Shown here piece after piece: positions 17,654 to 26,440 of a DNA stretch of 64,000 nt. The notes under the pieces are model-generated. The model saw nothing but the letters and a program-made list of their open reading frames with translations, did no database searches and was not told where the DNA came from. The DNA lies in the NCBI RefSeq assembly GCF_014697545.1, contig NZ_JACJSA010000010.1:62001-126000 (forward strand), written 5' to 3'. The position numbers and the translations under genes are program-made. Numbering within the stretch: the stretch's first letter is position 1; every line of letters begins with the position of its first letter. Origin of the DNA: Oscillatoria sp. FACHB-1407 (lineage in GTDB: Bacteria; Cyanobacteriota; Cyanobacteriia; Elainellales; Elainellaceae).

Positions 17654-18397
17654 ATGGAAAAACCCTTCCAAATCACCTTCCCCAATCGTGCGATCGCCAC
17701 TGCGGTTCATCTCCAAACTCCAGCAACCCTTCCACAGACATTGCAAGAGTTGGGATTGCCCAAAAGACGGCGTGTGTTGGTGGTGATCGGGGGTGCCAGT
17801 AAGTTGAGCACAGAGGATTTCAACCGAGTCCAACTGTTGTTTCTAGAAGTGCTCGCTCCATTAGCGATGAAATGGGGAGCCTGTGTGGTGGATGGGGGCA
17901 CTGATGCCGGAGTTATGCGACTGATGGGACAAGCACGCTCAACCCTCAAAGCCTCTTTTCCTTTAGTTGGCGTGGCTCCAGTTGGGTTAGCCGTGTTGCC
18001 CGGTCAAATCGCAGCTTCACCAGACGCCGCTCCTTTAGAGGAAAATCACACCCACTTTCTTTTGATTCCAGGGTCAAATTGGGGCGATGAGTCTCCCTGG
18101 ATTGCGGATGTGGCGACGGCTCTGGCAGAAGATCAGCCGTCCGTAGCCATCTTGATCAATGGGGGTGAGGTGAGTTGGAAGGATGCATCCCAAAATGTGC
18201 AAGAGGGACGAGCAATCATCACGATCGCGGGTAGCGGGCGCACAGCCGATATCCTGGCAGCAGTGTTGCGAAGACAAGCGGATGATCAACGAGCTCAAGA
18301 AATCATAAAATCTGGACTAGTGCAGGCGATAGATTTGACTGCCGGACGTGAAGAATTGACTAAGACCATAGAAATGATTTTTGCAGGTAAGGAATAA
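17654..18397 (+). CDS. TRPM-type SLOG (LSDAT) domain protein
   Basis: A 247-residue Rossmann-like protein that I assign to the prokaryotic SLOG-in-TRPM (LSDAT) family, whose members are predicted to bind NAD/ADP-ribose-type nucleotides or related signals. Landmarks are VLVVIGGASKLS near residue 45, CVVDGGTDAGVMRLMGQA, PLVGVAPVGL, LEENHTHFLLIPGSNWGDES, AILINGGEVSWKD and IITIAGSGRTADILA. The start is taken as ATG at 17654, 25 codons inside the longest frame, because the upstream part is hydrophobic and unlike the family. The downstream gene, 62 bases away on the same strand, encodes a DUF4231/SLATT-like membrane protein; such pairings are described as nucleotide-sensor plus membrane-effector modules (Burroughs and colleagues' SLOG/SLATT work). 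Confidence 0.75.
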   Translation: MEKPFQITFPNRAIATAVHLQTPATLPQTLQELGLPKRRRVLVVIGGASKLSTEDFNRVQLLFLEVLAPLAMKWGACVVDGGTDAGVMRLMGQARSTLKASFPLVGVAPVGLAVLPGQIAASPDAAPLEENHTHFLLIPGSNWGDESPWIADVATALAEDQPSVAILINGGEVSWKDASQNVQEGRAIITIAGSGRTADILAAVLRRQADDQRAQEIIKSGLVQAIDLTAGREELTKTIEMIFAGKE

Positions 18398-18459
18398 TAC
18401 CTTACTAGGAACTGACATAGAAGCACCGATGAGCTGCGATCGCAATCAGGGAGAATTGA

Positions 18460-20220
18460 ATGACATCCGACACTCCAACGACTTCCCCTCGTAACCCCAC
18501 CCTTGAAGATGCCTGGGACCGTTACAGTCGATACGACTTCAACGCCAGCAAAGCTCAAAAGCGATTTTTTCAACAGCGCAAGCTGATTTTAATCCTGGGA
18601 GTTGCAGCGACGACTCTAGCCATTATTTACACCGTTTTAGAAACTAGAACCGCAAATGGCATTCCCTGGTTGCCTGAGTCCATCAACACATTTTTGAGTG
18701 ATCAGTTTTTGCCCGCCTTGCATGTGCTGGTTGTCCTCGTTCCCATTCTCTCGACTGCACTGATCGCCTACTCCCTGCGGTTTAACATGGGGGTTAACTG
18801 GATTTCGCTGCGGGGTAGTGCAGAGGCACTGAAAAAAGAAATCTACCTCTATCGGATGCGCGTCGGCGAATATAGCCCGACTATGCTGGGTAGTGAGTCA
18901 CGCGATGTGCATCTTGCCCGTAGGGCAAAAATCATTAACAAACGTCTGATGGAGACTCAGGTCAATCAGACGGGGTTAGAGGCATACAAAGGCAAACTGC
19001 CACCCCAATACAGCACGGCTGAGGGGGATGATGGCTTTAGCGATATGACAGCAGAGCAATACTTGCTGTGGCGCATTGAGGATCAGTTCAACTACTACCA
19101 ACGCAAGTCAGTCAAATTCACGCGCGAGTTGCAGCGGTTTCAACTGATGATCATTTTGTTGGGGGGCGTAGGTACAGCATTAGCTGCCTTCAACCTGGAG
19201 ATTTGGGTTGCTATTAGTGGAGCATTAGCAACCGCATTCGCTACCTTTTTAGAGTTTAAGGGGGTTGAAACAACCATCGTCGCCTGTAACACAGCAGCGG
19301 CAGATTTATACGATGTGCGGACGTGGTGGCGTGCCCTCTCAGACGATGCTAAACAGTTATCAAACAACGTTGAGACACTGGTTCACAGTGCAGAGGCGAT
19401 CGTCCAGAGTGAGAATGCAGGCTGGGTGCAAGAGATGCGCGATGCTCTGGCTGAGATCTACAGTGGCGACAAAGAAGAAGTCTCTAAGAAGGAAGCCTTT
19501 GCCCCGGTTCTGGGCAAGGATTATGTCCCTGAGCACGCCATCAGCAGCGAGGCAACGCAATCTGACGGGTTCCAGGATGGATCAGAGATGGCATTCAGCA
19601 CCACTGCTGATGCACCCTCTGACACGATGTCAACTGATATGCCAGTTGATGGCACAACAGACGCTTCCATAACAGACATTCCTGCTGGGGAGGTTCCTGC
19701 TGACTTCACCAGTGACGGGAGTGTTGCTGGGGATGAGATGCCTGCTGATCCACTGATGGCAGATATGTCCGTTCCTCCGGCTGACCCAGACCCGTTTGGA
19801 GAGCCTCCTGCTGAGCCTGTCGTACACGAGGAATTCATGGCAGACACTCCAGTAGATCCCTATATGGATGCCTCAGTTGACTCTTCTGACTCATCTATGG
19901 AATCAACCACTGATGCCCCTATCGATGCTGCTACGGATGATCCCTCTGTGTATGGGTCATTGGGTGTGGCTGTAGATTCTCCAGAGGATACCCTAGTGGA
20001 TGGCTCGTTCGACACCTCAGCAGATAGCTCCGTTGTGAGTCCCGTCGAGATGCCTTTGGATGCTCCGATTGAGCTAGCCCTGGAAGAACCGATTGCAACC
20101 GTGCCTCTTGCAGAAGAAACAACACCCTCCGCTGAACCAACCAGCACAGACGCTTCTGCTGACGAGCAACCCTCGGACAACCCCCAGGAAGATGAACCCT
20201 CGATGACAACCGTGATTTAG
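18460..20220 (+). CDS. DUF4231/SLATT-like membrane protein with acidic low-complexity tail
   Basis: A protein of 586 residues. Four hydrophobic segments are visible in two pairs (about 41-60 and 84-105; 227-245 and 247-265), each pair followed by a conserved helical stretch (NWISLRGSAEALKKEIYLYR; VETTIVACNTAAADLYDVRT). This is the layout of DUF4231, part of the SLATT two-TM family predicted to form membrane pores or effectors under control of a SLOG or nucleotide-cyclase partner. From about 370 to the end the chain is rich in Asp, Ser, Thr, Pro and Ala with many DAPxD-like repeats and no predicted fold. It lies between the SLOG gene and a second SLATT-like gene, all on the plus strand. Confidence 0.72.
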   Translation: MTSDTPTTSPRNPTLEDAWDRYSRYDFNASKAQKRFFQQRKLILILGVAATTLAIIYTVLETRTANGIPWLPESINTFLSDQFLPALHVLVVLVPILSTALIAYSLRFNMGVNWISLRGSAEALKKEIYLYRMRVGEYSPTMLGSESRDVHLARRAKIINKRLMETQVNQTGLEAYKGKLPPQYSTAEGDDGFSDMTAEQYLLWRIEDQFNYYQRKSVKFTRELQRFQLMIILLGGVGTALAAFNLEIWVAISGALATAFATFLEFKGVETTIVACNTAAADLYDVRTWWRALSDDAKQLSNNVETLVHSAEAIVQSENAGWVQEMRDALAEIYSGDKEEVSKKEAFAPVLGKDYVPEHAISSEATQSDGFQDGSEMAFSTTADAPSDTMSTDMPVDGTTDASITDIPAGEVPADFTSDGSVAGDEMPADPLMADMSVPPADPDPFGEPPAEPVVHEEFMADTPVDPYMDASVDSSDSSMESTTDAPIDAATDDPSVYGSLGVAVDSPEDTLVDGSFDTSADSSVVSPVEMPLDAPIELALEEPIATVPLAEETTPSAEPTSTDASADEQPSDNPQEDEPSMTTVI

Positions 20221-20237
20221 CAGAAGTGAGATCGTTT

Positions 20238-20981
20238 ATGTCAGACGACAGTCGTACTGAATCTCCGGTTGCACCCTCAATGAGTACTGCTCCTCTGGAC
20301 ACTACCTCCCTGTCTACTGATTCCATTCCGTCTGCTTCAGATCGCCCCTCTAGATCAGCACCGTCTAGTGCTCCTGAGTCGAAAGCCAATAAATCTAAGA
20401 GCTATACTGAGCAGCTCAAAGAAGATTTCGAGAAGATTTTTGATTCGCTCAACTTAGACAGTCCTGATGGCAGAAAAGCCTCACTCAATAAAGCTTTTCT
20501 AAAATCGCGCTGGCTCGATCAGATTTTATGGATGGAAGCGAAGTCAGCTCAATGTCGCAATCGCCACTTTCGGTTGCGATTGATCACAATCATCGGAGGG
20601 GTAATCGTACCCATTTTGGTGACGTTTAACGTAGACAATCAACGTCTTCAAGATGCGATCAAACAAGCCACAATCGTCATTAGTGGTGCGGTTGCTGTCA
20701 CAGCAGCGATCGAGGAGTTTTTTCAATATGGCAAACGCTGGTACAACTATCGCCGTTCAGCGGAGTCCTTAAAAGCTCAGGGTTGGCATTTTTTTCAACT
20801 GAGTGGACCCTATCGCACCTACCCCAGCCATCATGAGGCGTTTCAAGCCTTCGCTGAAAACATCGAGGAGATTATTCAGCACGATGTTGAAACCTATGTC
20901 ACACAAAATCAGCAAAACAAACAGGGACAGGGGCAGCAATCCTCTCAGGAAAACAGCGATGGCGATCAAGCTGTCATCTAA
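20238..20981 (+). CDS. SLATT/DUF4231-like two-TM membrane protein
   Basis: A 247-residue protein from ATG 20238, chosen over an in-frame GTG four codons upstream. The first 60 residues are Ser/Thr/Pro-rich. The core begins at SLNKAFLKSRWLDQILWMEA, followed by two hydrophobic helices (LITIIGGVIVPILVTFNV and ATIVISGAVAVTAAIEEFF) and the SLATT-like YGKRWYNYRRSAESLKAQGW segment, then a helical tail with YRTYPSHHEAFQAFAENIEE. The C-terminal 25 residues are Gln/Ser-rich. The gene begins 17 bases after the stop of the previous SLATT-like gene, so the two are almost certainly co-transcribed and may hetero-oligomerise. Confidence 0.75.
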   Translation: MSDDSRTESPVAPSMSTAPLDTTSLSTDSIPSASDRPSRSAPSSAPESKANKSKSYTEQLKEDFEKIFDSLNLDSPDGRKASLNKAFLKSRWLDQILWMEAKSAQCRNRHFRLRLITIIGGVIVPILVTFNVDNQRLQDAIKQATIVISGAVAVTAAIEEFFQYGKRWYNYRRSAESLKAQGWHFFQLSGPYRTYPSHHEAFQAFAENIEEIIQHDVETYVTQNQQNKQGQGQQSSQENSDGDQAVI

Positions 20982-21045
20982 TACCCATTAATATCGATTT
21001 AGACGATTCAATCCCCAACTTCTGGAGAAGATGGAGATTTGGACT

Positions 21046-21990
21046 TTAGGGGCTAAACCAAAAATAGTCGGCGATCGCCCCACTCGAAGCACTTTGCATC
21101 GCCCCTTCTGTCTCAGACTGCATCTCATCAGACGGATTCAATAACAGCAATCGCTGCCCAAACTCTTGAACTCCCTGCACCCGACGCGCCACCCGACTGG
21201 GAATGCCATAGCCATACACGATGTGACCCTGACCTGCCAGCACGACTACTTGATGGTCTGGGTTATCCCGAACAAAATTAGCAACTCCCTCCGCCATCGT
21301 TTCATCCCACAACACCTGTGCTAAGAAGAAGACTTCAAAGCTATTGCTGGAGCCTTCCATTTGATGGAAGTCGTCATACAACGGGCGCAAAAACTGACGA
21401 TAACCATCATTAATGGCGTTGCTGTCGGTGCGAATCTCGGACTCCGGAGGAATCCACTGGCGATCGCTCTGACTCAGCGCATCAAACCCCTTTTGAGCTA
21501 CCCGCCGACTCACCTCTGCTGGGGTATTCAGTGCAAGCACGGGCAGTTGGTGTTCTTTGGCATAGCGCAAAATCGGCGCATAGTTTGCCCAGGGAAAGCC
21601 CCAACGGCGATCGTATTGGGTTTGTTGTCGCAGTTCCAGTTCGCTGATCTCGCCCTGCAAGTAGCGATCGATCGCAGATTGAAACGGACGCTGAAACATC
21701 TCCAGACCAATCGCCAGACGCGGATTACGCCGATGCAATTCCTGGATGATTTGGAGTTGTGCCGCATGATCCGCTGCACTGTCATGGGTTTCCCCCAGAT
21801 AAACCACCGTTGCTGTAGCCAGATCATTGAAAACTGCTTGCACATCTTGAGCTTGGGGCGATCGCGCTGGATTGACAATCGTAGGCTGCTCAACACTGGG
21901 GCGATCAACGGGTTGAGCCAATGCAGGACAGGTCAACAGCCACATCCCCAAAAACCAGGCACAGCATTGAATTGCTTTAACAGAACCCAT
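21046..21990 (-). CDS. ChaN family (haem-binding uptake/Tiki-like fold) exported protein
   Basis: A 314-residue protein with an N-terminal signal peptide ending near LTCPALA. The domain opens with VYLGETHDSAADHAAQLQII and has LAIGLEMFQRPFQ, RRWGFPWANYAPIL and VVVLAGQGHIVYGYGIPSRV, the His and Glu landmarks of the ChaN family (Cofac_haem_bdg). It should act in the periplasm, and the biochemical role of cyanobacterial members is not settled. No lipobox Cys sits at the cleavage site, so it may be soluble. It lies 96 bases downstream of the ABC-class ATPase gene on the same strand. Confidence 0.78.
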   Translation of the reverse strand: MGSVKAIQCCAWFLGMWLLTCPALAQPVDRPSVEQPTIVNPARSPQAQDVQAVFNDLATATVVYLGETHDSAADHAAQLQIIQELHRRNPRLAIGLEMFQRPFQSAIDRYLQGEISELELRQQTQYDRRWGFPWANYAPILRYAKEHQLPVLALNTPAEVSRRVAQKGFDALSQSDRQWIPPESEIRTDSNAINDGYRQFLRPLYDDFHQMEGSSNSFEVFFLAQVLWDETMAEGVANFVRDNPDHQVVVLAGQGHIVYGYGIPSRVARRVQGVQEFGQRLLLLNPSDEMQSETEGAMQSASSGAIADYFWFSP

Positions 21991-22086
21991 GATCCATGTC
22001 CCCCTCTCTATCTAGATCTACTACGCCTGTGATGCATCGTGCCTCTTGTCTACCCTTGCACCCGTCCACCCTCCCATCTCCATTCC

Positions 22087-23847
22087 CTACTCTCTACTGA
22101 CCTTCACTCCCAGCGATCGCATCCGATTTAAAACCGCCGCCAATTCCAGGGGACGAAATGTTGCCAAATCGCCAGATGGAAAGGGGGCGACTCCTTCCCA
22201 CTGACTCACAGCAATGTCCTGCATCACGATATCGATCAGTTCAGTCAGGGAGTGACGACCATTCAGGTAATCCTGTTGCAGATAGGCGATCGCCGTCCCG
22301 ATTGCCCGCAACTGGGCAGCATCGATCAGTTGTTCAATTGCAGAGACATCAATGGCTTCTGCCCCCAATACCAACTCGTCTCCCTCACGCACCTTCAGGC
22401 GGGGGCTACGCTGAGAAGCCCTTTCTCTGGTGGAATAACCGCAATCTGAGTCATCCAAGGAACCAGTGATCGGAATGCGTGACGTTAACGCACCAAAGCG
22501 ATCGCCTCCCTCTGCCGTGCGATGGGTCACAAACTGAGCCGCGATCGCCCGTGCCTGTGCTGTCATCTCCTGCGGCTGAAACTCTGACATGGCAATCACC
22601 GTATCTGCCACATCAAAGTAGTCGCCGCTACCGCCCATCACCAAAATCGTCGATACTCCGTACTCGTGATACAACTGCCGAATTTTATCGATAAACGGTG
22701 TAATGGGTTCTCGGTCTTTGGTTATCAATGCCTGCATCCGGCGATCGCGAATCATAAAATTGGTGGCGGAGGTGTCTTCATCCACCAGCAATACCTTCGC
22801 GCCAACCTCCAGTGCCTCCATAATGTTGGCAGCTTGCGACGTGCTCCCGCTGGCATTGGCTGTCGAGAAATCTGTGGTAGAGCGTCCCTGCGGCAGATGG
22901 TTAATGAATGGGGAGATATTCACTCCTACCACCGATCGCCCATCTTCAGCCCGAATTTTGACAGCAGTGGAATTTGTCACGAGCCACTCCCGACCGTCTC
23001 CTGGAATGTGGTTGTAAACGCCCAGCGCGATCGCTCGCAGCAACGTTGATTTACCGTGATACCCCCCACCGACAATCAAGGTAATGCCAACAGGGATGCC
23101 CATGCCTGTGATCTGACCCTGGTTAGGTCGTTCAAACTGGACACGCAACGTCTCTGGAGACTGAAAGGGACTCGCATGGTGAGCTAGGGGGCGATCGTCC
23201 ACACCGCTCTGGCGTGGCAAAATTGCTCCATCCGGAATAAAAGCCACTAACCCCTGAGTTGCTAATTGCTCCCGCAGCCAGTCTGTATCCTCAACCACCT
23301 CAATGTGGTGCTGTAGCTCTGGCTGATTGAGACTGGAGTATCTCAGCGATCGCTCCACAATCTGAGGCAAGTCCTCACACAGTAGCGCTGCCGCCTCTCG
23401 CCCCAAAATTTGCCGACCACGCGCTGGTAAACCGACCACAAATCGAGCTTCTACCCAATCGGACGTCACAAAAACCGAGGTTCGCTCTAACACCTGTTGC
23501 CCTGTCGAGGCGATCGCGATCAGTCCGCTGTTACCACTTCCCCATTTCTCTCGCAGAGTTCTGGCTATCCGGTCAAACTGGCGAGTCAAGTAATCTCTAA
23601 GCGCGATCTCTCGACAGCGGGAGCTATATAGATTAGCTGGAAAACTCGCCCCAGTGGAGCCATCCCGATTACTCTGGGGCACCTGTACTCGCAACCGACT
23701 GGGAGACGCAAAGGGATCGCCTTGAACGTAATCGATGAATAAGGTGAAACCTGAAAAGTAATAGGTGCCCTGAATTTGCTTGTACGCCTTATAACCGCGC
23801 TGATCAAGCTGGATCAGTTGTTGATGTAATGCCTGGGAAGTAGTCAT
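22087..23847 (-). CDS. Predicted ABC-class ATPase (COG3044 family)
   Basis: A soluble ATPase of 586 residues unrelated to any transporter subunit nearby. It has a Walker A near residue 260 (IVGGGYHGKSTLLRAIALG), a signature-like region with SGSTSQAANIMEALE, and a Walker B near residue 350 (KVLLVDEDTSATNFMIRD). A switch segment ILVMGGSGDYFDVADTVIAM follows. This arrangement matches the uncharacterised ABC_ATPase family PF09818. Its cellular role is not known. A strong terminator lies just upstream of its start, separating it from the hps genes. Confidence 0.85.
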   Translation of the reverse strand: MTTSQALHQQLIQLDQRGYKAYKQIQGTYYFSGFTLFIDYVQGDPFASPSRLRVQVPQSNRDGSTGASFPANLYSSRCREIALRDYLTRQFDRIARTLREKWGSGNSGLIAIASTGQQVLERTSVFVTSDWVEARFVVGLPARGRQILGREAAALLCEDLPQIVERSLRYSSLNQPELQHHIEVVEDTDWLREQLATQGLVAFIPDGAILPRQSGVDDRPLAHHASPFQSPETLRVQFERPNQGQITGMGIPVGITLIVGGGYHGKSTLLRAIALGVYNHIPGDGREWLVTNSTAVKIRAEDGRSVVGVNISPFINHLPQGRSTTDFSTANASGSTSQAANIMEALEVGAKVLLVDEDTSATNFMIRDRRMQALITKDREPITPFIDKIRQLYHEYGVSTILVMGGSGDYFDVADTVIAMSEFQPQEMTAQARAIAAQFVTHRTAEGGDRFGALTSRIPITGSLDDSDCGYSTRERASQRSPRLKVREGDELVLGAEAIDVSAIEQLIDAAQLRAIGTAIAYLQQDYLNGRHSLTELIDIVMQDIAVSQWEGVAPFPSGDLATFRPLELAAVLNRMRSLGVKVSRE

Positions 23848-23867
23848 ACCGCCATCCTACAATGAAA

Positions 23868-23892
23868 CACAAAAACCCCCAGTTGGGGGTTC
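23868..23892 (-). terminator. Rho-independent terminator of the hps cluster
   Basis: On the minus strand AACCCCCA, a two-base loop and TGGGGGTT form a GC-rich stem followed by TTTTTG. It lies 40 bases after the last pseudopilin stop and 20 bases before the ABC-class ATPase start. Confidence 0.85.
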
Positions 23893-23932
23893 AACGTTGC
23901 TTACTTGTGGATTGAAGGTACTAAGCCGACAC

Positions 23933-24427
23933 TCAAGTACATCCGGGTTCACCCTGCTCAGCATTACGGGTCGCGCCCAACAAGGTTTCGATAATTAAAC
24001 AGCGCGATCGCCCCGTGTTTGCAGGTGCTTTGAAGGTAAAGACAATCGGCGGATTTGAATCCAGTGTTAAATTGCCTTCATCATCAAACGTGATTTGGTT
24101 CACTGGGGTTTGCATACTAATCATGCCAGGTCGTAATTGCCCAAATCCCAATTGCTCGGTTGATGGTCCTACTCGAACGGTAGGTGGATTGACCGCTGTG
24201 TTAAAGGTTACTGTCTGACGACGTCTGGTCCGAACTGCCTCTGTCTGAGCCAATCGAATCGCCTGTTGAACTTGCTCTCTCGCGTTGGTGACTCGCTGGC
24301 GGTTGAGGAACCCCACCCAGCTAACCCCCGCAATACTTGCCAGGATGGCAGCCATAACAATGACTACCAGGAGTTCTAGCAGTGAAAACCCGGCTGTCGA
24401 TTGCCGCTGAAGCAATTGCCTTTTCAT
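23933..24427 (-). CDS. Type IV pilin-like pseudopilin (GspH/FimT type)
   Basis: A 164-residue prepilin with a short basic leader and a class III cleavage site after Gly13 (TAGFSLLELLVVIVMAAILA); Glu18 is the conserved Glu at position 5 of the mature protein. The region QVQQAIRLAQTEAVRTRRR is typical of GspH/FimT minor pilins. It is the last gene of a four-gene minus-strand cluster with hpsA, and in filamentous cyanobacteria such minor pilins serve type IV pilus-like polysaccharide secretion and gliding. It could correspond to hpsD, but I do not assign the symbol with confidence. Confidence 0.85.
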   Translation of the reverse strand: MKRQLLQRQSTAGFSLLELLVVIVMAAILASIAGVSWVGFLNRQRVTNAREQVQQAIRLAQTEAVRTRRRQTVTFNTAVNPPTVRVGPSTEQLGFGQLRPGMISMQTPVNQITFDDEGNLTLDSNPPIVFTFKAPANTGRSRCLIIETLLGATRNAEQGEPGCT

Positions 24428-24502
24428 ACCTACCCTCCACGTTTCAACACTGCAATCGGCACAACTTGATCAAGAATAAACACCAGCAAAAGGGCAAGAG
24501 CG

Positions 24503-25576
24503 TTACTCAGCCGACGGATCGCGATCTAGAATGCCTCGCGACAATACACGAGTTTCTAAGGTCGGTAAAAACGCTCTATCCGTTGCAATTCCAGGACGAC
24601 CTCTCGCATTGCCACGAACAAACAGAATGGAATCCTGGTTCACACCCGGATCAGTATCTCGAATCGTACTAACACAGGCATAGAAGCTCGTTCTGGCATT
24701 GCCTAAACCAGCATTATTCAAAGCCGTTGTTGTGGGGCTAAGGCTGTAATCTATGCCCGGTGTAGCCGCACTATTAGGACAAACTGCATTGGTGACCAGG
24801 CTAGGAATACCGGATGCTTGTGCCCCTCTGCCATCGTCCACAAAGTCTACTAAAACGGCTGGATTCCCAGTGGGACGCTGAGCCTGCAAGTTTACGACAG
24901 TATTGTTTGCACCTCGTCCAAAAGGCCAACCCCCAAAGTTGATCGCTTGAGCAGGAGAGACATAACCCACGGTTGGTGCACCTGTTCTTTCATCAAACTG
25001 AGTTAGCGCATAACGAGTAATTCGCGCTCTCCCCTTCCACAGGTTCCCGGTGTTGGCAGTACTCAGGGAATAAACCACTAAAGCGTAAGAGTGGGTTGTC
25101 AAACACGGAACTGTTGCCAAAGCCGGATTGTTTGCTGCTCCACACTGGTTGCGTAACACAGTCGGAATTTGCTGCTGTCGCCAAAAAGCCACCACGGGAA
25201 TGCTCTCAGTACTAAGCGCAGCTGGCAAATAGGGTGTCAGACCAGGGCAGAAGGGTGGGCTATCAACCCCCAACGCTCCCTGACCCTGTAGGCATTCTCC
25301 GGTGTAAACGTAGATTGCCTCCCGCATTTCGTTGCTCATGTAGTCCATCGCTCTCTGAAGCTCTCGCTGAGTTTCGTTGCGCGATGCCTCACGCTGGTCA
25401 GATCCCATTAGCTCGATCACCATATACAGCAGACCTGTGATAATTCCAGCTGCAATAATGGTGACGATTAACAATTCAATTAAGGTGAAGCCTTGAGGGC
25501 GGTTGCGACGACTGAAATTCCAAAGCCATTTCAGTTGAAAGGTGGGAGATGTTTTAGCCATTACGGTTGACCCCAT
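24503..25576 (-). CDS. hpsC: Hormogonium polysaccharide secretion pseudopilin HpsC-like
   Basis: A 357-residue prepilin with cleavage after Gly29 (PQGFTLIELLIVTIIAAGII) and mature Glu5 (Glu34). The following helix carries RNETQRELQRAMDYMSNEMR, as in PilW/HpsC-type minor pilins. The long C-terminal part is a predicted beta-rich, Asn/Pro/Gly-rich extracellular domain with several Cys. The start could also be the Met at residue 6. It stands 30 bases after hpsB, within the hpsA-B-C-pilin order known from Nostoc punctiforme, where these genes are needed for hormogonium polysaccharide release and motility. Confidence 0.8.
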   Translation of the reverse strand: MGSTVMAKTSPTFQLKWLWNFSRRNRPQGFTLIELLIVTIIAAGIITGLLYMVIELMGSDQREASRNETQRELQRAMDYMSNEMREAIYVYTGECLQGQGALGVDSPPFCPGLTPYLPAALSTESIPVVAFWRQQQIPTVLRNQCGAANNPALATVPCLTTHSYALVVYSLSTANTGNLWKGRARITRYALTQFDERTGAPTVGYVSPAQAINFGGWPFGRGANNTVVNLQAQRPTGNPAVLVDFVDDGRGAQASGIPSLVTNAVCPNSAATPGIDYSLSPTTTALNNAGLGNARTSFYACVSTIRDTDPGVNQDSILFVRGNARGRPGIATDRAFLPTLETRVLSRGILDRDPSAE

Positions 25577-25606
25577 TCCAGTAGTTAAGGGTAGGTAATA
25601 CGCAAT

Positions 25607-26365
25607 CTATCGACAGTTAGCCTGTCCCTGGTTTCTGTGAATCTGACAAAGATTGAAGCTCTGATCGCTCCAATTCATTCGTGAGTAAAGCACAGCCAGA
25701 GGGCGACGACGTTGGCTGCCCTGACCACTGGTCAGCCGTAGAGATGCTTGTTGGGTTTCCAGAGAACCCAAGTTGTTTTGTGCCAGGAAGGAGTACACTC
25801 TCACGCCCACGACAAAGTCAGTCCGACGTTGCAGAGCCGCAGGGTTATTGGTCGGGTCTTCAGATGCCGGAAGCGATCCATCGGTACGGAACACTTGCAT
25901 CAGGAAATCAAACTGACAATCCCCATCTACGTCAACTCGCAGAGCCGATGTCGCAGGAATTTGTTCATCGTTGTAGGTGTTACAAGATGAATTAATCGAT
26001 CTGAGCTGGTTAGAAAGCCCACTTGGTGCAGCCGGATTGGTTGCTGTACCGACTGCTGCTGGAAGCCGACCGGGTGTATTTTGCCCCTGAGACACCAGGA
26101 CTCGCAGGCGATCGATCTCCCCTTGTGCGAGTTGTAGGGCTTGCTCAGCCCGACGGTTTTGTACCCGTGTCGCCGTTGCAATAAACAGCGGTGGGGTAAT
26201 TAGAGCGGCTGTTAGCATGATGACGGCGATCGCCATCAAACATTCCAGCAGACTCAACCCGTCCTCAGAAGAAGACCGTCCACGCCGTGCTGCTAGTAGT
26301 AGACCCAGGATACTCAGTGATTGGTTTGGAGAAGAACGACGTACTGCCATGATGTGCTTCCTCAT
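25607..26365 (-). CDS. hpsB: Hormogonium polysaccharide secretion pseudopilin HpsB-like
   Basis: A 252-residue prepilin with an unusually long basic leader. Cleavage is expected after Gly36 in EDGLSLLECLMAIAVIMLTA, giving mature Glu5 at residue 41; the mature protein starts with Leu rather than Phe. The helix ALQLAQGEIDRLRVLVSQG follows the hydrophobic segment. The rest is polar with an RTDFVVGVRVYS stretch. It lies 75 bases after hpsA and 30 before hpsC, so it is probably part of one transcript. Confidence 0.82.
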   Translation of the reverse strand: MRKHIMAVRRSSPNQSLSILGLLLAARRGRSSSEDGLSLLECLMAIAVIMLTAALITPPLFIATATRVQNRRAEQALQLAQGEIDRLRVLVSQGQNTPGRLPAAVGTATNPAAPSGLSNQLRSINSSCNTYNDEQIPATSALRVDVDGDCQFDFLMQVFRTDGSLPASEDPTNNPAALQRRTDFVVGVRVYSFLAQNNLGSLETQQASLRLTSGQGSQRRRPLAVLYSRMNWSDQSFNLCQIHRNQGQANCR

Positions 26366-26440
26366 CGGCTTGCCAGTTTAGTAAGGGGAGGGGTTTCCCA
26401 AACAGCAGTTAAAGGAAACCCCACTGCGTTTCATTCACGG

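Noticed and set aside
19521-20180. Minus-strand Ser/Gly-rich frames
   Set aside because: They are antisense to the acidic low-complexity tail of the SLATT-like protein.
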